Origin: Sporosarcina beigongshangi
GTDB lineage: Bacteria > Actinomycetota > Actinomycetes > Actinomycetales > Micrococcaceae
Length of the DNA: 64,000 nucleotides
NCBI RefSeq assembly: GCF_016820535.1
Contig: NZ_JADHDY010000013.1
Span: 86,991 to 150,990 of the forward strand
Direction: 5' to 3'
The position numbers were made by a program, and so were the translations under genes. Each line of letters begins with the position of its first letter. Within the stretch, counting starts at the first letter, position 1. This document shows, piece after piece, positions 50,708-59,572 of this stretch. The notes below the pieces were generated by a model, which searched no databases, was not told the origin of the DNA, and saw nothing but the letters and a program-made list of their open reading frames with translations.

Positions 50708-51579
50708 GATGCCGGCCGCCCTGCGAAGAACTTCCCCAGGTGGTCTGTTCCGTGGGCCGGGGCCACCATGTCCCTGGTCATGACGGACAGGAAAAACTGG
50801 ACGGGTCCGTAGACGCGTTCAGGGGTGGTGCGCGCGAGGGCTCCGCCGATGCCCGCCGCTGCCCATGTGGGGATGCGAAGCATGCGCGGTTTTCGGCACG
50901 CAGTGTCAAAGGCGAGGTGGACAATGTCATTGTGGCTCAGCACGTCCGGCCCGCCGACCTCAAGTTCCCCCGCACCCGATTCGACGCCCTCGACGCAGGC
51001 GACCGCCAGGTCCTCCCCCGACACCGGGTTCATCTGCCGGGATCCGTCGCCGATGACAAACACGGTGCCCTTGCGGGCCATGTCCAGAAACGCTGCCATG
51101 TCGGAGAAGTAGGCCGTGGGCCTGATGACGGTCGATGGAATGGGTGACGCGCGCAGTTCATCCACGAACTCTTCCTTCGCCGCCGCGAGCCGCACCCGGC
51201 TGCGAAGTTCCGGTCCGTGCAGCACCGACACGTAGGCGAAGCGCTGCACACCGGATCGTTCTGCTTCCCGCAGCAGTGCAACGTTGCCGCCGTAGTCCAC
51301 CTGCCGGTATCCCACCCCGTCGCGCTGGCGGGTGATGCCAAGGGTGGAGTACAGCGTGCCCACCCCGTCGCAAATGCCGGCGAGGGACTCGGGCTCGGTC
51401 ACCTGTGCCACGAATATGTCGTCTGCGACCGCGAGCGCCGCTGCCTGTTCAGGCCGCCGCACGAGGACGCGCACCCAATATCCGCGTGATTTCAGCCGTG
51501 CGACAATGCGGCTCCCGAGGTAGCCAGTGGCACCGGCCACCAGCACCCGGCTGCTCCTGCCAATCTGCTGTCCGTCCAT
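50704..51579 (-). CDS. NAD(P)H-binding SDR-like oxidoreductase
   Basis: A 291-residue NmrA/atypical SDR protein: VLVAGATGYLGSRIVARLKSRGYWVRVLVRRPEQ at the N-terminus, YGGNVALLREAERSGVQRFAYVSVLHGPEL and IPSTVIRPTAYFSDMAAFLDMARKG further on. It likely binds NADPH; the substrate is unknown. The start ATG 51579 has GGAAGGAG 8 nt upstream; a longer open frame upstream is Pro/Arg-rich shadow text. It is followed by a coupled RDD membrane protein. Confidence 0.88.
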   Translation of the reverse strand: MDGQQIGRSSRVLVAGATGYLGSRIVARLKSRGYWVRVLVRRPEQAAALAVADDIFVAQVTEPESLAGICDGVGTLYSTLGITRQRDGVGYRQVDYGGNVALLREAERSGVQRFAYVSVLHGPELRSRVRLAAAKEEFVDELRASPIPSTVIRPTAYFSDMAAFLDMARKGTVFVIGDGSRQMNPVSGEDLAVACVEGVESGAGELEVGGPDVLSHNDIVHLAFDTACRKPRMLRIPTWAAAGIGGALARTTPERVYGPVQFFLSVMTRDMVAPAHGTDHLGKFFAGRPAS

Positions 51580-51926
51580 GGGCGGCTCTCCTTCCGACGT
51601 GCCAGAAGTGGCGGCGCGAGACAGCGCCGCTGCCGGGGGCGAGACCCCTGCGCCGCGGCTCGGTTCGATCGGGAGCCGGGCGCGGGCCGACTGGCAAGGG
51701 CTCAAGGGGACTCGGGCCCCGGGGAACGACTCCCTGGGGCACGGGTGCGCAGCAAACGGTGTGCCCACGCGGCCGACAACGGCCTGGCGGGCGCTGGTCG
51801 CACGACGTCAAATGTGGCGGCACCCCTGGCAGTGAACATGCTCCTTGGTTTGAAATATACGCCCACGCGGGCCGGTTGTGCAGGGCCTCGGACATGGCCG
51901 CCCGTCCCAAGGGATAGGCTCGAACG
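51580..51926. other. Intergenic region
   Basis: No supported gene in 347 bp. It must hold the promoter of the minus-strand SDR operon. On the plus strand, TAGGCT at 51915-51920 is the promoter of the next gene. A 45-codon minus-strand frame behind an AAGGAG is present near 51840 but shows no conserved features. Confidence 0.5.
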
Positions 51927-52499
51927 ATGGGCATCAAACCTTGCGCAGACTCGTCGGCCGCCGACTGGATCGCTTCATCGGCGCTGCCGTGGCAGCAACT
52001 CGTCGGCTTCGGTCCCGACGGGTTCGACCGCCACGCCCGCCTGCGCATCGTCCCGGACCCCATGCCCGAGGGCGAGGACGGGTCCGGGTCACGAGCACTT
52101 CCCTGCTTGCTGCCTGAGCCGGAGCAGTTGGCCGCCGCAGTGGGCATACTGCTTAAGTACAGCACGACGCCGGACCGGCTCTTCTTTGCTTTCTGGGACG
52201 GATTCGGCTTCGACATGCCCGCAGCACGCTTTGCCGTTCCCAACCGCGAATTCTTCCTCTATGCCGGCTTCGTCACCGACAGCGGCAGCTGGGACATTGC
52301 GCCGGCGGACCAGGCTCCGGGGCAAAAATGGCTCCCGGCACCCGCGTTCATCTGGCCGGCGGACCAGGCATGGTGCCTGGCATTTGATGTGGACCCGGAC
52401 TGGGCCGGCATTGGCGCCGGCGCAGATGCCATCGCCGCGCTCCTCGGAGCCACGGACCTTGACGTGGTTCCCGCCGATCCGGCAGCACCGCAGCCCTAG
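51927..52499 (+). CDS. Hypothetical protein
   Basis: 190 residues, Trp- and Ala-rich, no signal peptide: LLPEPEQLAAAVGILLKYSTTPDRLFFAFWDGFGF, and a C-terminal WPADQAWCLAFDVDPDWAGIGAGADAIAALL. The pattern resembles small actinobacterial proteins of unknown function. TAGGCT lies 6 nt before the ATG, so it is probably a real leaderless gene. Confidence 0.75.
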   Translation: MGIKPCADSSAADWIASSALPWQQLVGFGPDGFDRHARLRIVPDPMPEGEDGSGSRALPCLLPEPEQLAAAVGILLKYSTTPDRLFFAFWDGFGFDMPAARFAVPNREFFLYAGFVTDSGSWDIAPADQAPGQKWLPAPAFIWPADQAWCLAFDVDPDWAGIGAGADAIAALLGATDLDVVPADPAAPQP

Positions 52500-52514
52500 T
52501 CCGGGCAGCATCCC

Positions 52515-52783
52515 CTACGGCGGGGTGAGGTACTTGATGTACACATTCCCGCGCACCGTGGTCCAGCCGTCGGATTCCATCAGCTGCGACTCGGTGCCGT
52601 CGGCCGTCAGGGCCGCCGAAATACCCAAGGGGACCGAGGCCAAGTCAATGAGTTTGCCCGCCTGCCCCATGCCGCTGCAGCGGCACGGTCCAGCGCAGCC
52701 AGCCCCGGGCTGCCGCCACAGGCACTGAGCACCAGAGCCCCCGAGGCCAGAAAAACGGCAAGTCCTGCGCGGCCCTGCTTCAT
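52515..52783 (-). pseudogene. Decayed small lipoprotein gene
   Basis: It starts with GGGGGAA and ATG 52783, reading MKQGRAGLAVFLASGALVLSACGGS, a clear lipoprotein signal. The frame is then broken. In the next frame, GKLIDLASVPLGISAALTADGTESQLMESDGWTTV continues to a stop at 52515. An internal deletion or frameshift has separated signal and mature protein. Confidence 0.65.
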
Positions 52784-52857
52784 GGATTCCCCCAAAACGT
52801 CAATGTAGTGGCACGTTGTGGGCCAGCCTGCCACACATCAACTGGCAGGATGGCAGC

Positions 52858-53421
52858 ATGACCCATGTTGACCCCGCAACGCTGCCACTGCCTGAAGTTC
52901 GCGCCGCCCTGGCGAAACACGGCATCGACCACGATGTACTCCCCTGCCCCGACGAGCTCTCCGACACCGCCGCCTTCTGCGCACACTACGGCGTGCCGCT
53001 GGGCCAGGCGGCCAACACCATTGTCGTCACTTCACGCAAGACAGAGCCCGCCGTCCAGGCGGTGTGCGTCGTTCCCGGCACCACCCGCCTCGACGTCAAC
53101 AGGAAGGTCCGCGAACTGCTTGGGGTGAAGCGGGCGTCCTTCGCCGAGGCGGAGTTGACCACCCGGCTCACAGGCATGAAGATCGGCGGCGTCACCCCGT
53201 TCAGCCTCCCCCGCACGGAAGCGGGGAACCTCCCCGTCTACGTGGACTGCGCCGTCCTGCAGCAGGACCACGTCATCATGGGCGGCGGCAACCGCACCAG
53301 CAAGATCCGCCTGGCGCCAACAGAACTGCGCAAGCTGCCCGCCGTCGTGCTGGTTGAAGGGCTGGCTGCCCGTGCAACGGAACCCGCACCCGGACCCGAA
53401 ACAACGGGGCCACAGCCATGA
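52858..53421 (+). CDS. YbaK/EbsC-family aminoacyl-tRNA deacylase
   Basis: A 187-residue protein with the YbaK/prolyl-tRNA editing fold: VRAALAKHGIDHDVLPCPDELSDTAAFCAHYGVPLGQAANTIVV, then KVRELLGVKRASFAEAE and GVTPFSLPRTEAGNLPVYVD, and MGGGNRTSKIRLAPTELRKL. Such proteins hydrolyse mischarged Cys-, Ala- or Pro-tRNA. The start ATG 52858 is chosen at the conserved N-terminus. The stop overlaps the start of the AAA ATPase gene (53418-53421). Confidence 0.88.
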   Translation: MTHVDPATLPLPEVRAALAKHGIDHDVLPCPDELSDTAAFCAHYGVPLGQAANTIVVTSRKTEPAVQAVCVVPGTTRLDVNRKVRELLGVKRASFAEAELTTRLTGMKIGGVTPFSLPRTEAGNLPVYVDCAVLQQDHVIMGGGNRTSKIRLAPTELRKLPAVVLVEGLAARATEPAPGPETTGPQP

Positions 53422-54140
53422 TGTTCGGCACCACCCCGCTGGCCCATGTGGGCATGAACAAGTTCGACCCGCCCAATCCGGACGTGTGGCCTGCCACCCT
53501 GCCACCCGTTCGACAGATACTGCACGAAGGCCTGGACCTGGGCCGCGCCACGATTTTCACCGGCGAGAACGGTTCCGGCAAGTCAACCCTCGTTGAGGCA
53601 ATCGCCATGGCCTACGGCGTGAATCCGGAGGGCGGCTCCACCGGCGCCATGCATCACAGCCGCGCCACCGAATCCGGGCTCCACAGCGGCCTGAGCGTGC
53701 GCCGCAACCCCGGGGCCAGCAAATACGGCTACTTCCTGCGCGCGGAAACCATGCACGGCTTCTTCAGCTACCTCGAGGACAACCCGTCACTGAGCAGGCA
53801 GGACCTCACCTTCCACGAAATGTCCCACGGCGAATCGTTCCTGGCACTGATCACCGACCGTTTCCGCGGTGGCGGCCTATGGATCCTCGACGAGCCCGAG
53901 TCCGCGCTGTCCTTCTCCGGCTGCCTGTCGCTGCTGAGCGTGCTCACGGAATTGATGGACGACGGCGATTCGCAAGTGATCCTGTCGACCCACTCGCCGC
54001 TGCTGGCTTCACTTCCGGGGGCCGACATTTATGAGGTCGGCCCGTGGGGTTTGCGGCGCAACGACTGGGAGGGCCTGGAACTCGTGCGGAACTGGCGTTC
54101 GTTCCTTGACGCCCCGGAACGGTTCCTCAAGTACCTGTAG
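53418..54140 (+). CDS. AAA/ABC-like ATPase (COG3910 type)
   Basis: A 240-residue compact ATPase: Walker A TGENGSGKSTLVEAIA near 49, signature-like MSHGESFLALI, Walker B GLWILDEPESALS, and STHSPLLASLPGADIYEVG as the switch His region. These small SMC/ABC-type ATPases are widespread and functionally unassigned. It overlaps the YbaK gene by four bases, so the two are co-translated. Confidence 0.87.
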   Translation: MMFGTTPLAHVGMNKFDPPNPDVWPATLPPVRQILHEGLDLGRATIFTGENGSGKSTLVEAIAMAYGVNPEGGSTGAMHHSRATESGLHSGLSVRRNPGASKYGYFLRAETMHGFFSYLEDNPSLSRQDLTFHEMSHGESFLALITDRFRGGGLWILDEPESALSFSGCLSLLSVLTELMDDGDSQVILSTHSPLLASLPGADIYEVGPWGLRRNDWEGLELVRNWRSFLDAPERFLKYL

Positions 54141-54245
54141 CCGGACACCGGCCGCCACACGGGCAGGCTGAAGGCAACGGCCTGGCCCGCGGTGAACGGG
54201 CAGCCGGCAGGCCCGGCACCGCCCGCAACCGGCGTTCCCGGCGCG

Positions 54246-54719
54246 TCAGACGCCGTCGTAGGCAGCCTGCAGCTCTGCGATCACCAGCCGGCGCATGCCC
54301 AGCATGGCCTGCATGGCCCGCTGGGCGCCTTCGGCGTTCGGGCCGCTGAGCACCTTCGGCATCATGCTGGGGACGAGCTGCCAGGACACACCGAACTTGT
54401 CCTTGAGCCAGCCGCACTGGCTTTCCTGACCGCCGTCGGCCGTCAGGGCATCCCACTTTTCATCCAGTTCCTCCTGGGTGTCGAACTGCAGTTCAAAGGA
54501 GATGGCCTCGTTGAACGTGAATTCGGGCCCGCCGTTCAGGCCGGTGAACGTGCGCCCGTCCAGCTCAAACGCGACGGTGAGGACAGAGCCGGGCTCGCCC
54601 GGCCCGCCGTCGCCCCAGCGTGCGATGTTCCCGATGCGTGAATTGGGGAATAGCCCCACATAGAAATTTGCCGCTTCCTCTGCCTGCCCGTTAAACCACA
54701 GGCACGTACCAATGCCCAT
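54246..54719 (-). CDS. PhnB-like VOC protein (3-demethylubiquinone methyltransferase-like fold)
   Basis: A 157-residue protein: CLWFNGQAEEAANFYVGLFPNSRIGNIARWGDG is the PhnB/YqcK signature, then ISFELQFDTQEELDEKWDALTADGGQESQCGWLKDKFGVSWQLVP. It is a VOC-fold protein; despite the common methyltransferase name, no SAM motif exists. GGGAG lies 9 nt before the ATG. Confidence 0.9.
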   Translation of the reverse strand: MGIGTCLWFNGQAEEAANFYVGLFPNSRIGNIARWGDGGPGEPGSVLTVAFELDGRTFTGLNGGPEFTFNEAISFELQFDTQEELDEKWDALTADGGQESQCGWLKDKFGVSWQLVPSMMPKVLSGPNAEGAQRAMQAMLGMRRLVIAELQAAYDGV

Positions 54720-54985
54720 CTGAACCGCTCCCTGTCATTTGCCTGGCGGGGATTTCCGCAGGCCTGACAAAAAGCCTAGGGCGGGCGGCCCGCGGGCAAC
54801 AGGGCCTACCGGCCGGTAGCTTTCCTGCGGCAACAGGGTCAGGTCGCCGGCGGCAAAGGGAGCGCGGAGCCGCCGGCCGTGGCGGAGGTGCCGTAGAAGG
54901 ACAGCACCGCACCGCCCAGGCCGAAAACCCAGCCGGCCGCCCTGTGTGCAGGGCCGCCGAGCAGTTCACGGCTAAACTCCTCTGT

Positions 54986-55378
54986 GTGACCAAGTCAAAG
55001 ACCTCCCCCGGAACCATCATCTACGCCGCCGCCGCAGACATTGTGCTTGTTGTCCTGTTCGCACTTTCCGGCCGCAGCTCCCACAGCGAAAGCATCACGG
55101 CAGCAGGCGTGCTGGAGACGGCCTGGCCATTCCTGGCCGCCCTCGCCGCAGGCTGGCTCATCGTGCGTGACTGGAAGGCGCCGCTGCGCATCTGGCCGCA
55201 GGCCGTCTGCCTGTGGCTCATCACCGTTGCCGGCGGCATGCTGCTGCGCATCGTGTCCGGCAACACGGCGGAGCTGCCCTTTGTCATCGTTGCCACCCTT
55301 GTCCTGGCGCTGTTTCTGCTGGGGCACCGCCTCCTCGCAACGCTTGTTACGCGGCGCACTCAACAACGCCGCGATTAG
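54986..55378 (+). CDS. DUF3054 membrane protein
   Basis: A 130-residue protein with four helices: IIYAAAADIVLVVLFALSGRSSH at the N-terminus, PFLAALAAGWLIVRDW, VCLWLITVAGGMLLRIVSG and PFVIVATLVLALFLLGHRLLA. This order is typical of the actinobacterial DUF3054 family; function unknown. GTG 54986 is preceded by TAAACT (54973-54978) with 7 nt, so it is leaderless. The Lrp-like gene follows in the same direction. Confidence 0.85.
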   Translation: MTKSKTSPGTIIYAAAADIVLVVLFALSGRSSHSESITAAGVLETAWPFLAALAAGWLIVRDWKAPLRIWPQAVCLWLITVAGGMLLRIVSGNTAELPFVIVATLVLALFLLGHRLLATLVTRRTQQRRD

Positions 55379-55473
55379 TCTCAATTGCGTTACGATCGAT
55401 TTGGACAAAACGGTGCCCCGCGCCTGGTTTGGCCCACCCACCATTGAACATCCAGACGACAAGGACCATTCCT

Positions 55474-55755
55474 TTGATCACCGCCTTTGTCTTGATCAAG
55501 ACTGACGCCACGCGGATCCCCGAATCCGCCCAGGAAATCTCCGAGCTTGAGGGCATCAGCGAGGTCTACTCCGTGACGGGCGAATGGGACCTGATCGCCA
55601 TCGCCCGCGTCCAGAAGCACGAGGACCTGGCCGACGTCATCGCCGACAAGCTTTCCAAGGTCAAGTCCGTAGTCTCCACCACTACGCAGATTTCCTTCCG
55701 GGCATACTCCCAGCACGACCTGGACGCGGCATTTTCCCTCGGCTTTGACCACTGA
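55474..55755 (+). CDS. Stand-alone Lrp/AsnC ligand-binding (RAM) domain protein
   Basis: 93 residues: ITAFVLIKTDATRIPESAQEISELEGISEVYSVTGEWDLIAIARVQKHEDLADVI. This is the ligand-binding half of Lrp regulators without the DNA-binding domain. It may modulate a full-length Lrp or sense an amino acid. The start is TTG 55474, with AAGGA 8 nt upstream. It lies immediately before cutC (8-bp gap) and near trpD. Confidence 0.87.
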   Translation: MITAFVLIKTDATRIPESAQEISELEGISEVYSVTGEWDLIAIARVQKHEDLADVIADKLSKVKSVVSTTTQISFRAYSQHDLDAAFSLGFDH

Positions 55756-55762
55756 GCCCCGG

Positions 55763-56497
55763 ATGCGCCTTGAGATTGCCGTCCAGGACGTCCCCGGAGC
55801 GCACCTTGCGGCAGCCCACGGTGCCGACCGCGTCGAGCTCTGCTGCGCACTGCAGCTCGGCGGCCTGACGCCGTCGCAGGGCCTGCTCAACAGTGTCCGG
55901 GAGGCCGAACCCGCCCTGCCCGTCCACGCGCTCATCCGGCCCCGGCCTGGCTGCTATGTCTACGACGCAGCCGCCCTGGCCCTCATGGTGGCAGAGATCA
56001 AGGCCATGGATGACGGCGGTGCCGCCGGTGTTGTCATCGGCGCCCTGACGCCCGAGGACACCATTGACTACGCCGTTGTGGAAACCCTGGTTGCCGCCGC
56101 CGGCAGGATGGACGTCACCTTCCACCGCGCAGTGGACCACCTCTCCCTTGACGACGCCGTAGCCGCCGTTCCGCGCCTGGCCGACCTTGGGGTGGTGCGC
56201 ATCTTGAGTTCCGGGGGTGCCGAACGTGCCGGCCAGGGCCTGGCCCAGCTTCAGGCGATGCACGAGGCCGCCAACGGCCGTCTGGCCGTCATGGCCGGCG
56301 GGGGTGTGGAGATTGCAGACTTCGCCACGTTCCATGCAGCAGGCCTGCGCGATGTGCACCTGTCCGCCAAACGCATCGTCAACCAGCTCCCCCCGGCTCC
56401 CCTCACGGATTCCGCCCGGGCTGAAGACCACAGCTATTTCGCGACCGATGAGGCCGTGGTGGAACTCGCCGCCGGCACCGTCGCAGCGCTGGTCTAG
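55763..56497 (+). CDS. cutC: CutC family protein
   Basis: A 244-residue TIM-barrel protein: LEIAVQDVPGAHLAAAHGADRVELCCALQLGGLTPS, then VHALIRPRPGCYVYD, DVTFHRAVDHL, VVRILSSGGAERAGQGL and VMAGGGVEIADF match E. coli CutC throughout. The old copper-homeostasis name is not firmly supported; many annotators now treat it as an unassigned barrel protein. ATG 55763 aligns with the E. coli start. Confidence 0.9.
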   Translation: MRLEIAVQDVPGAHLAAAHGADRVELCCALQLGGLTPSQGLLNSVREAEPALPVHALIRPRPGCYVYDAAALALMVAEIKAMDDGGAAGVVIGALTPEDTIDYAVVETLVAAAGRMDVTFHRAVDHLSLDDAVAAVPRLADLGVVRILSSGGAERAGQGLAQLQAMHEAANGRLAVMAGGGVEIADFATFHAAGLRDVHLSAKRIVNQLPPAPLTDSARAEDHSYFATDEAVVELAAGTVAALV

Positions 56498-56530
56498 GCC
56501 GGCGCCCTTCCGGCACGTCCCGATGTCAGG

Positions 56531-56570
56531 AAAGCACAATGGCCCCACCGTCCGGTGGGGCCATTGCTTT
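56531..56570. terminator. Bidirectional terminator between cutC and trpD
   Basis: CAATGGCCCCACC (56537-56549) pairs with GGTGGGGCCATTG (56554-56566), loop GTCC; an outer AAAG/CTTT pairing extends it. It is suited to both converging genes. Confidence 0.85.
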
Positions 56571-56691
56571 GGGACATTGCCGGGGAATCGTGCGGTCTGC
56601 GGACGGACGTCCCCAACGACTGCACGGCCGGTGTCTCCACGGCACGGACAGGGCCGGCACCAACCCGCAACGTGGCCGACCTGCAATGCGG

Positions 56692-57765
56692 TCAGCCGGC
56701 GGACTGCTCGGCTGCCGAGAGCGCAACCCAGCTCTTGAGGGCATTGGCTGCCCCACCGCCGTCGACCGCGGCCTCGGCCCGCGCCATGGCAAACTTCATG
56801 CGGTCAAGGAGCGGCCCGGAACCGGAGCGGTCATAGGCCACGAGCCCCGCGGCCGCGTTCAGCAGCACGGCATCTCGGACCGGTCCGCGCTCGCCGTCGA
56901 GGACGCGGCGGACAACGCCGGCGTTGAATTCCGCGTTCTCCCCCCGCAGCGATTCGATGGTGGCGCGAGGGATCCCCAGGTCCAGCGGGTCAAAGCTGCT
57001 TTCGGTGACCTGGTTGTCCCGGACCTCCCAGATGGTGGAGGTGCCCGTCGTCGTGAGCTCATCCAAACCGTCGCTGCCCCGGAAGACGAGCGCACGGATG
57101 CTTCGGGCGGCAAGTACACCGGCCATCAGCGGAGCCATCCGGGAGTCGGCGACGCCGATCGCCGACGCCACCACGCGGGCGGGGTTGGTCAGCGGCCCCA
57201 GGAAGTTAAAGGCGGTGGGCACGCCAATTTCGCGCCGGGCAACGGCCGCATACCGCATGGAGGGGTGGAAGAGGTTGGCGAAGCAGAAGGTGATGCCCAC
57301 CTCGGCTGCGGCACGGGCCACGGCATCCACGGACAGGTCCAGGCGCACCCCCAGGCTCTCCAGGACATCGGCGGATCCGGCGGCAGAGGACGAGGCCCGG
57401 TTCCCGTGCTTGACGACGGTGGCGCCTGCGCCCGCGCACACCAGCGCGGCCATGGTGGAGATGTTGACGGTGTTGAGCCGGTCTCCGCCCGTGCCCACAA
57501 TGTCGAGGGCGTCGCCGGGGACGCTCAGGGGGCGGGCGTTCGACAGCATGGCCTCAACCAGGCCTGTCACCTCAGCCACCGTTTCACCCTTGGAACGCAG
57601 TGCCACAAGGAAGCCGGCGATTTGCACGTCTGTGGCGTTTCCTCCCATGATCTCGTTCATGGCCCACTGGGTTGAGGCCTGGTCCAGGTCCTCCCGGGCA
57701 ATGAGCGCGGCGATCAGGTTGGGCCACGTGGGTGTGTCGGCGAAGGCATTTTGCAGAGGATTCAC
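56692..57765 (-). CDS. trpD: Anthranilate phosphoribosyltransferase
   Basis: A 357-residue enzyme of tryptophan synthesis that joins anthranilate and PRPP. The PRPP motif is [22 protein letters not shown] near 90, followed by [21 protein letters not shown] and [38 protein letters not shown] 57765 is chosen as start: a TAACAT box (57778-57773) lies 7 nt upstream, so it is leaderless; upstream ATGs would precede the box. Like many actinobacterial trpD genes it lies apart from a trp operon, next to ctaE. Confidence 0.93.
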   Translation of the reverse strand: MNPLQNAFADTPTWPNLIAALIAREDLDQASTQWAMNEIMGGNATDVQIAGFLVALRSKGETVAEVTGLVEAMLSNARPLSVPGDALDIVGTGGDRLNTVNISTMAALVCAGAGATVVKHGNRASSSAAGSADVLESLGVRLDLSVDAVARAAAEVGITFCFANLFHPSMRYAAVARREIGVPTAFNFLGPLTNPARVVASAIGVADSRMAPLMAGVLAARSIRALVFRGSDGLDELTTTGTSTIWEVRDNQVTESSFDPLDLGIPRATIESLRGENAEFNAGVVRRVLDGERGPVRDAVLLNAAAGLVAYDRSGSGPLLDRMKFAMARAEAAVDGGGAANALKSWVALSAAEQSAG

Positions 57766-57897
57766 TCTCCAGATGTTAGACGAAATCGGCCCCATCCCCC
57801 GCTTTGTGACCATTGACACGGCCAGTGTGTTGTGCATACCGAACTGGGTTTAAGCTGTGAATCAGCCGGAATTTCGCAGGTTTGTAGAAAAAGATCC

Positions 57898-57951
57898 GCG
57901 AAACGGGGTTTCGCATTGGGTTAAGCGGCGTTTTATAGACATAATGTCTAT
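57898..57951 (+). promoter_or_regulatory. Two palindromes in the ctaE-qcrCAB promoter region
   Basis: GCGAAAC/GTTTCGC with a 3-bp spacer occupies 57898-57914. ATAGACAT/ATGTCTAT with a 1-bp centre occupies 57935-57951 and abuts the GTG start of ctaE. A TATAGA hexamer (57934-57939) inside the second could be the -10, so a bound protein would block transcription or translation. Confidence 0.6.
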
Positions 57952-58590
57952 GTGACAACTGCGACCCATGCCCCCAGTACCCCGGCGCATCCGACGCTGA
58001 ACCGACCCAACCTGGTTTCTGTAGGAACCGTTGTTTGGTTGTCCAGCGAGCTGATGTTCTTTGCCGGCCTTTTTGCCATGTACTTCACGCTGCGTTCCAC
58101 CACCGGTGGGATGTGGGCTGAAGAAACGGCCAAGCTGAACTTCCCGTTCGCCCTGGTGAACACCCTGATCCTGGTTTCCAGCTCCTTCAGCTGCCAGATG
58201 GGTGTCTTCACCGCGGAGAACCTTCGGCCTCGCCGCACCGGACGCCTCTTCCAGTTCTCCAAGTGGGGAATGACGGAGTGGTTCCTGTTGACCTTCGTTC
58301 TTGGCGCCATCTTTGTTGCCGGTCAGACGACCGAGTACGCGATGCTGACGTCCGAGCACGTGACCCTGAATTCCAACCCCTATGGTTCCGCCTTCTACAT
58401 CACCACAGGTTTCCACGGCCTGCACGTGATCGGCGGACTCATTGCATTCCTCCTCATCATTGGACGCGCGTACGCAGCCAAGAAGTTTGGACACTTCGAA
58501 GCCACCAGCGCGATCGTGACTTCTTACTACTGGCACTTCGTGGATGTCGTGTGGATCGGCCTCTTCCTGGTGATCTACGTCCTGAAGTAA
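57952..58590 (+). CDS. ctaE: Cytochrome c oxidase subunit III
   Basis: A 212-residue membrane protein of the aa3 oxidase with five helices, the short actinobacterial form: [71 protein letters not shown] and [22 protein letters not shown] with its conserved WHFVD. The start is GTG 57952. It leads the ctaE-qcrC-qcrA-qcrB operon; subunits I and II are outside the window. Confidence 0.95.
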   Translation: MTTATHAPSTPAHPTLNRPNLVSVGTVVWLSSELMFFAGLFAMYFTLRSTTGGMWAEETAKLNFPFALVNTLILVSSSFSCQMGVFTAENLRPRRTGRLFQFSKWGMTEWFLLTFVLGAIFVAGQTTEYAMLTSEHVTLNSNPYGSAFYITTGFHGLHVIGGLIAFLLIIGRAYAAKKFGHFEATSAIVTSYYWHFVDVVWIGLFLVIYVLK

Positions 58591-58682
58591 GCCGGCTCGC
58601 GGCTTTCTTCGACCCAAAGTAAGAACAAGCATTTGCGGCCCCCACACAGGGGCTGCTGAATATAGATCAAAGGAACCACCAA

Positions 58683-59471
58683 GTGAAGGCACTCTCGCAG
58701 AAGCGACGTCATCCGCTGGCTGCACTGGCACTGCTGGTGCTGGGGCTCATGCTAACCGGTGGGCTCTACGCCGTTGTCACAACAGTGAATGAGGCCAAGG
58801 CCGATACCACCACCTATACCGCGCAGCAGGTCGAAGAGGGCGAGAAGCTTTTTGTCGCCAACTGCGCCACCTGCCACGGCCTTGGCGCCAGCGGCACGGA
58901 CGCAGGACCGTCCCTTGCCGGTGTTGGCGCCGCCGCCGTCGACTTCCAGGTCGGAACGGGCCGCATGCCCATGCAGATGCAGGGACCCCAGGCAAAGCAG
59001 AAGCCGAAGCAGTTCACCACCGAGCAGACCCATGAAATGGCAGCCTACGTTGCCACTTTGGGCGACGGCCCGGCATTGCCCGAGGAGCAGTACCTCGACG
59101 GCGGCGGCGACGCAGCCGTTGGCGGCGAGCTCTTCCGCGTGAACTGCGCCATGTGCCATAACGCAGCAGCAGCTGGCGGCGCCCTGACGCGCGGCAAGTT
59201 CGCACCGCCGCTGGCCGGCGTCTCGGAAAGCCACATCTACAGCGCCATGGTCACCGGACCGCAGAACATGCCCGTCTTCAATGACGCAAACATCAGCCCT
59301 GACGGCAAGCGCGACATCATCACCTTCTTGAAGACCATCGAAAACCAGGGCGCACCTGGTGGAGCAAAGCTTGGCTCACTGGGACCGGTATCCGAGGGCT
59401 TGTTCCTCTGGACTGCCGTTCTGGGCGTCATCATCGGCTTCACCATCTGGCTGACCTCACGCACTTCGTAA
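58683..59471 (+). CDS. qcrC: Diheme cytochrome c subunit of the bc1 complex
   Basis: 262 residues. An N-terminal membrane anchor (LAALALLVLGLMLTGGLYAVV) is followed by two cytochrome c domains with CATCH at 61-65 and CAMCH at 154-158, and a C-terminal helix (LFLWTAVLGVIIGFTIWL). It replaces soluble cytochrome c in the actinobacterial bc1-aa3 supercomplex, passing electrons to the oxidase. The GTG start has AAAGGA upstream. It lies 92 bp downstream of ctaE. Confidence 0.96.
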   Translation: MKALSQKRRHPLAALALLVLGLMLTGGLYAVVTTVNEAKADTTTYTAQQVEEGEKLFVANCATCHGLGASGTDAGPSLAGVGAAAVDFQVGTGRMPMQMQGPQAKQKPKQFTTEQTHEMAAYVATLGDGPALPEEQYLDGGGDAAVGGELFRVNCAMCHNAAAAGGALTRGKFAPPLAGVSESHIYSAMVTGPQNMPVFNDANISPDGKRDIITFLKTIENQGAPGGAKLGSLGPVSEGLFLWTAVLGVIIGFTIWLTSRTS

Positions 59472-59572
59472 GCTGCAAGAAGCCACAAGCATTTGGCTGC
59501 CAGTCGGCAGCCGCAAGATACATACATGACAACCCCGGGAACCTACCGGGATAAGAGAAGGATGAGGGGATT

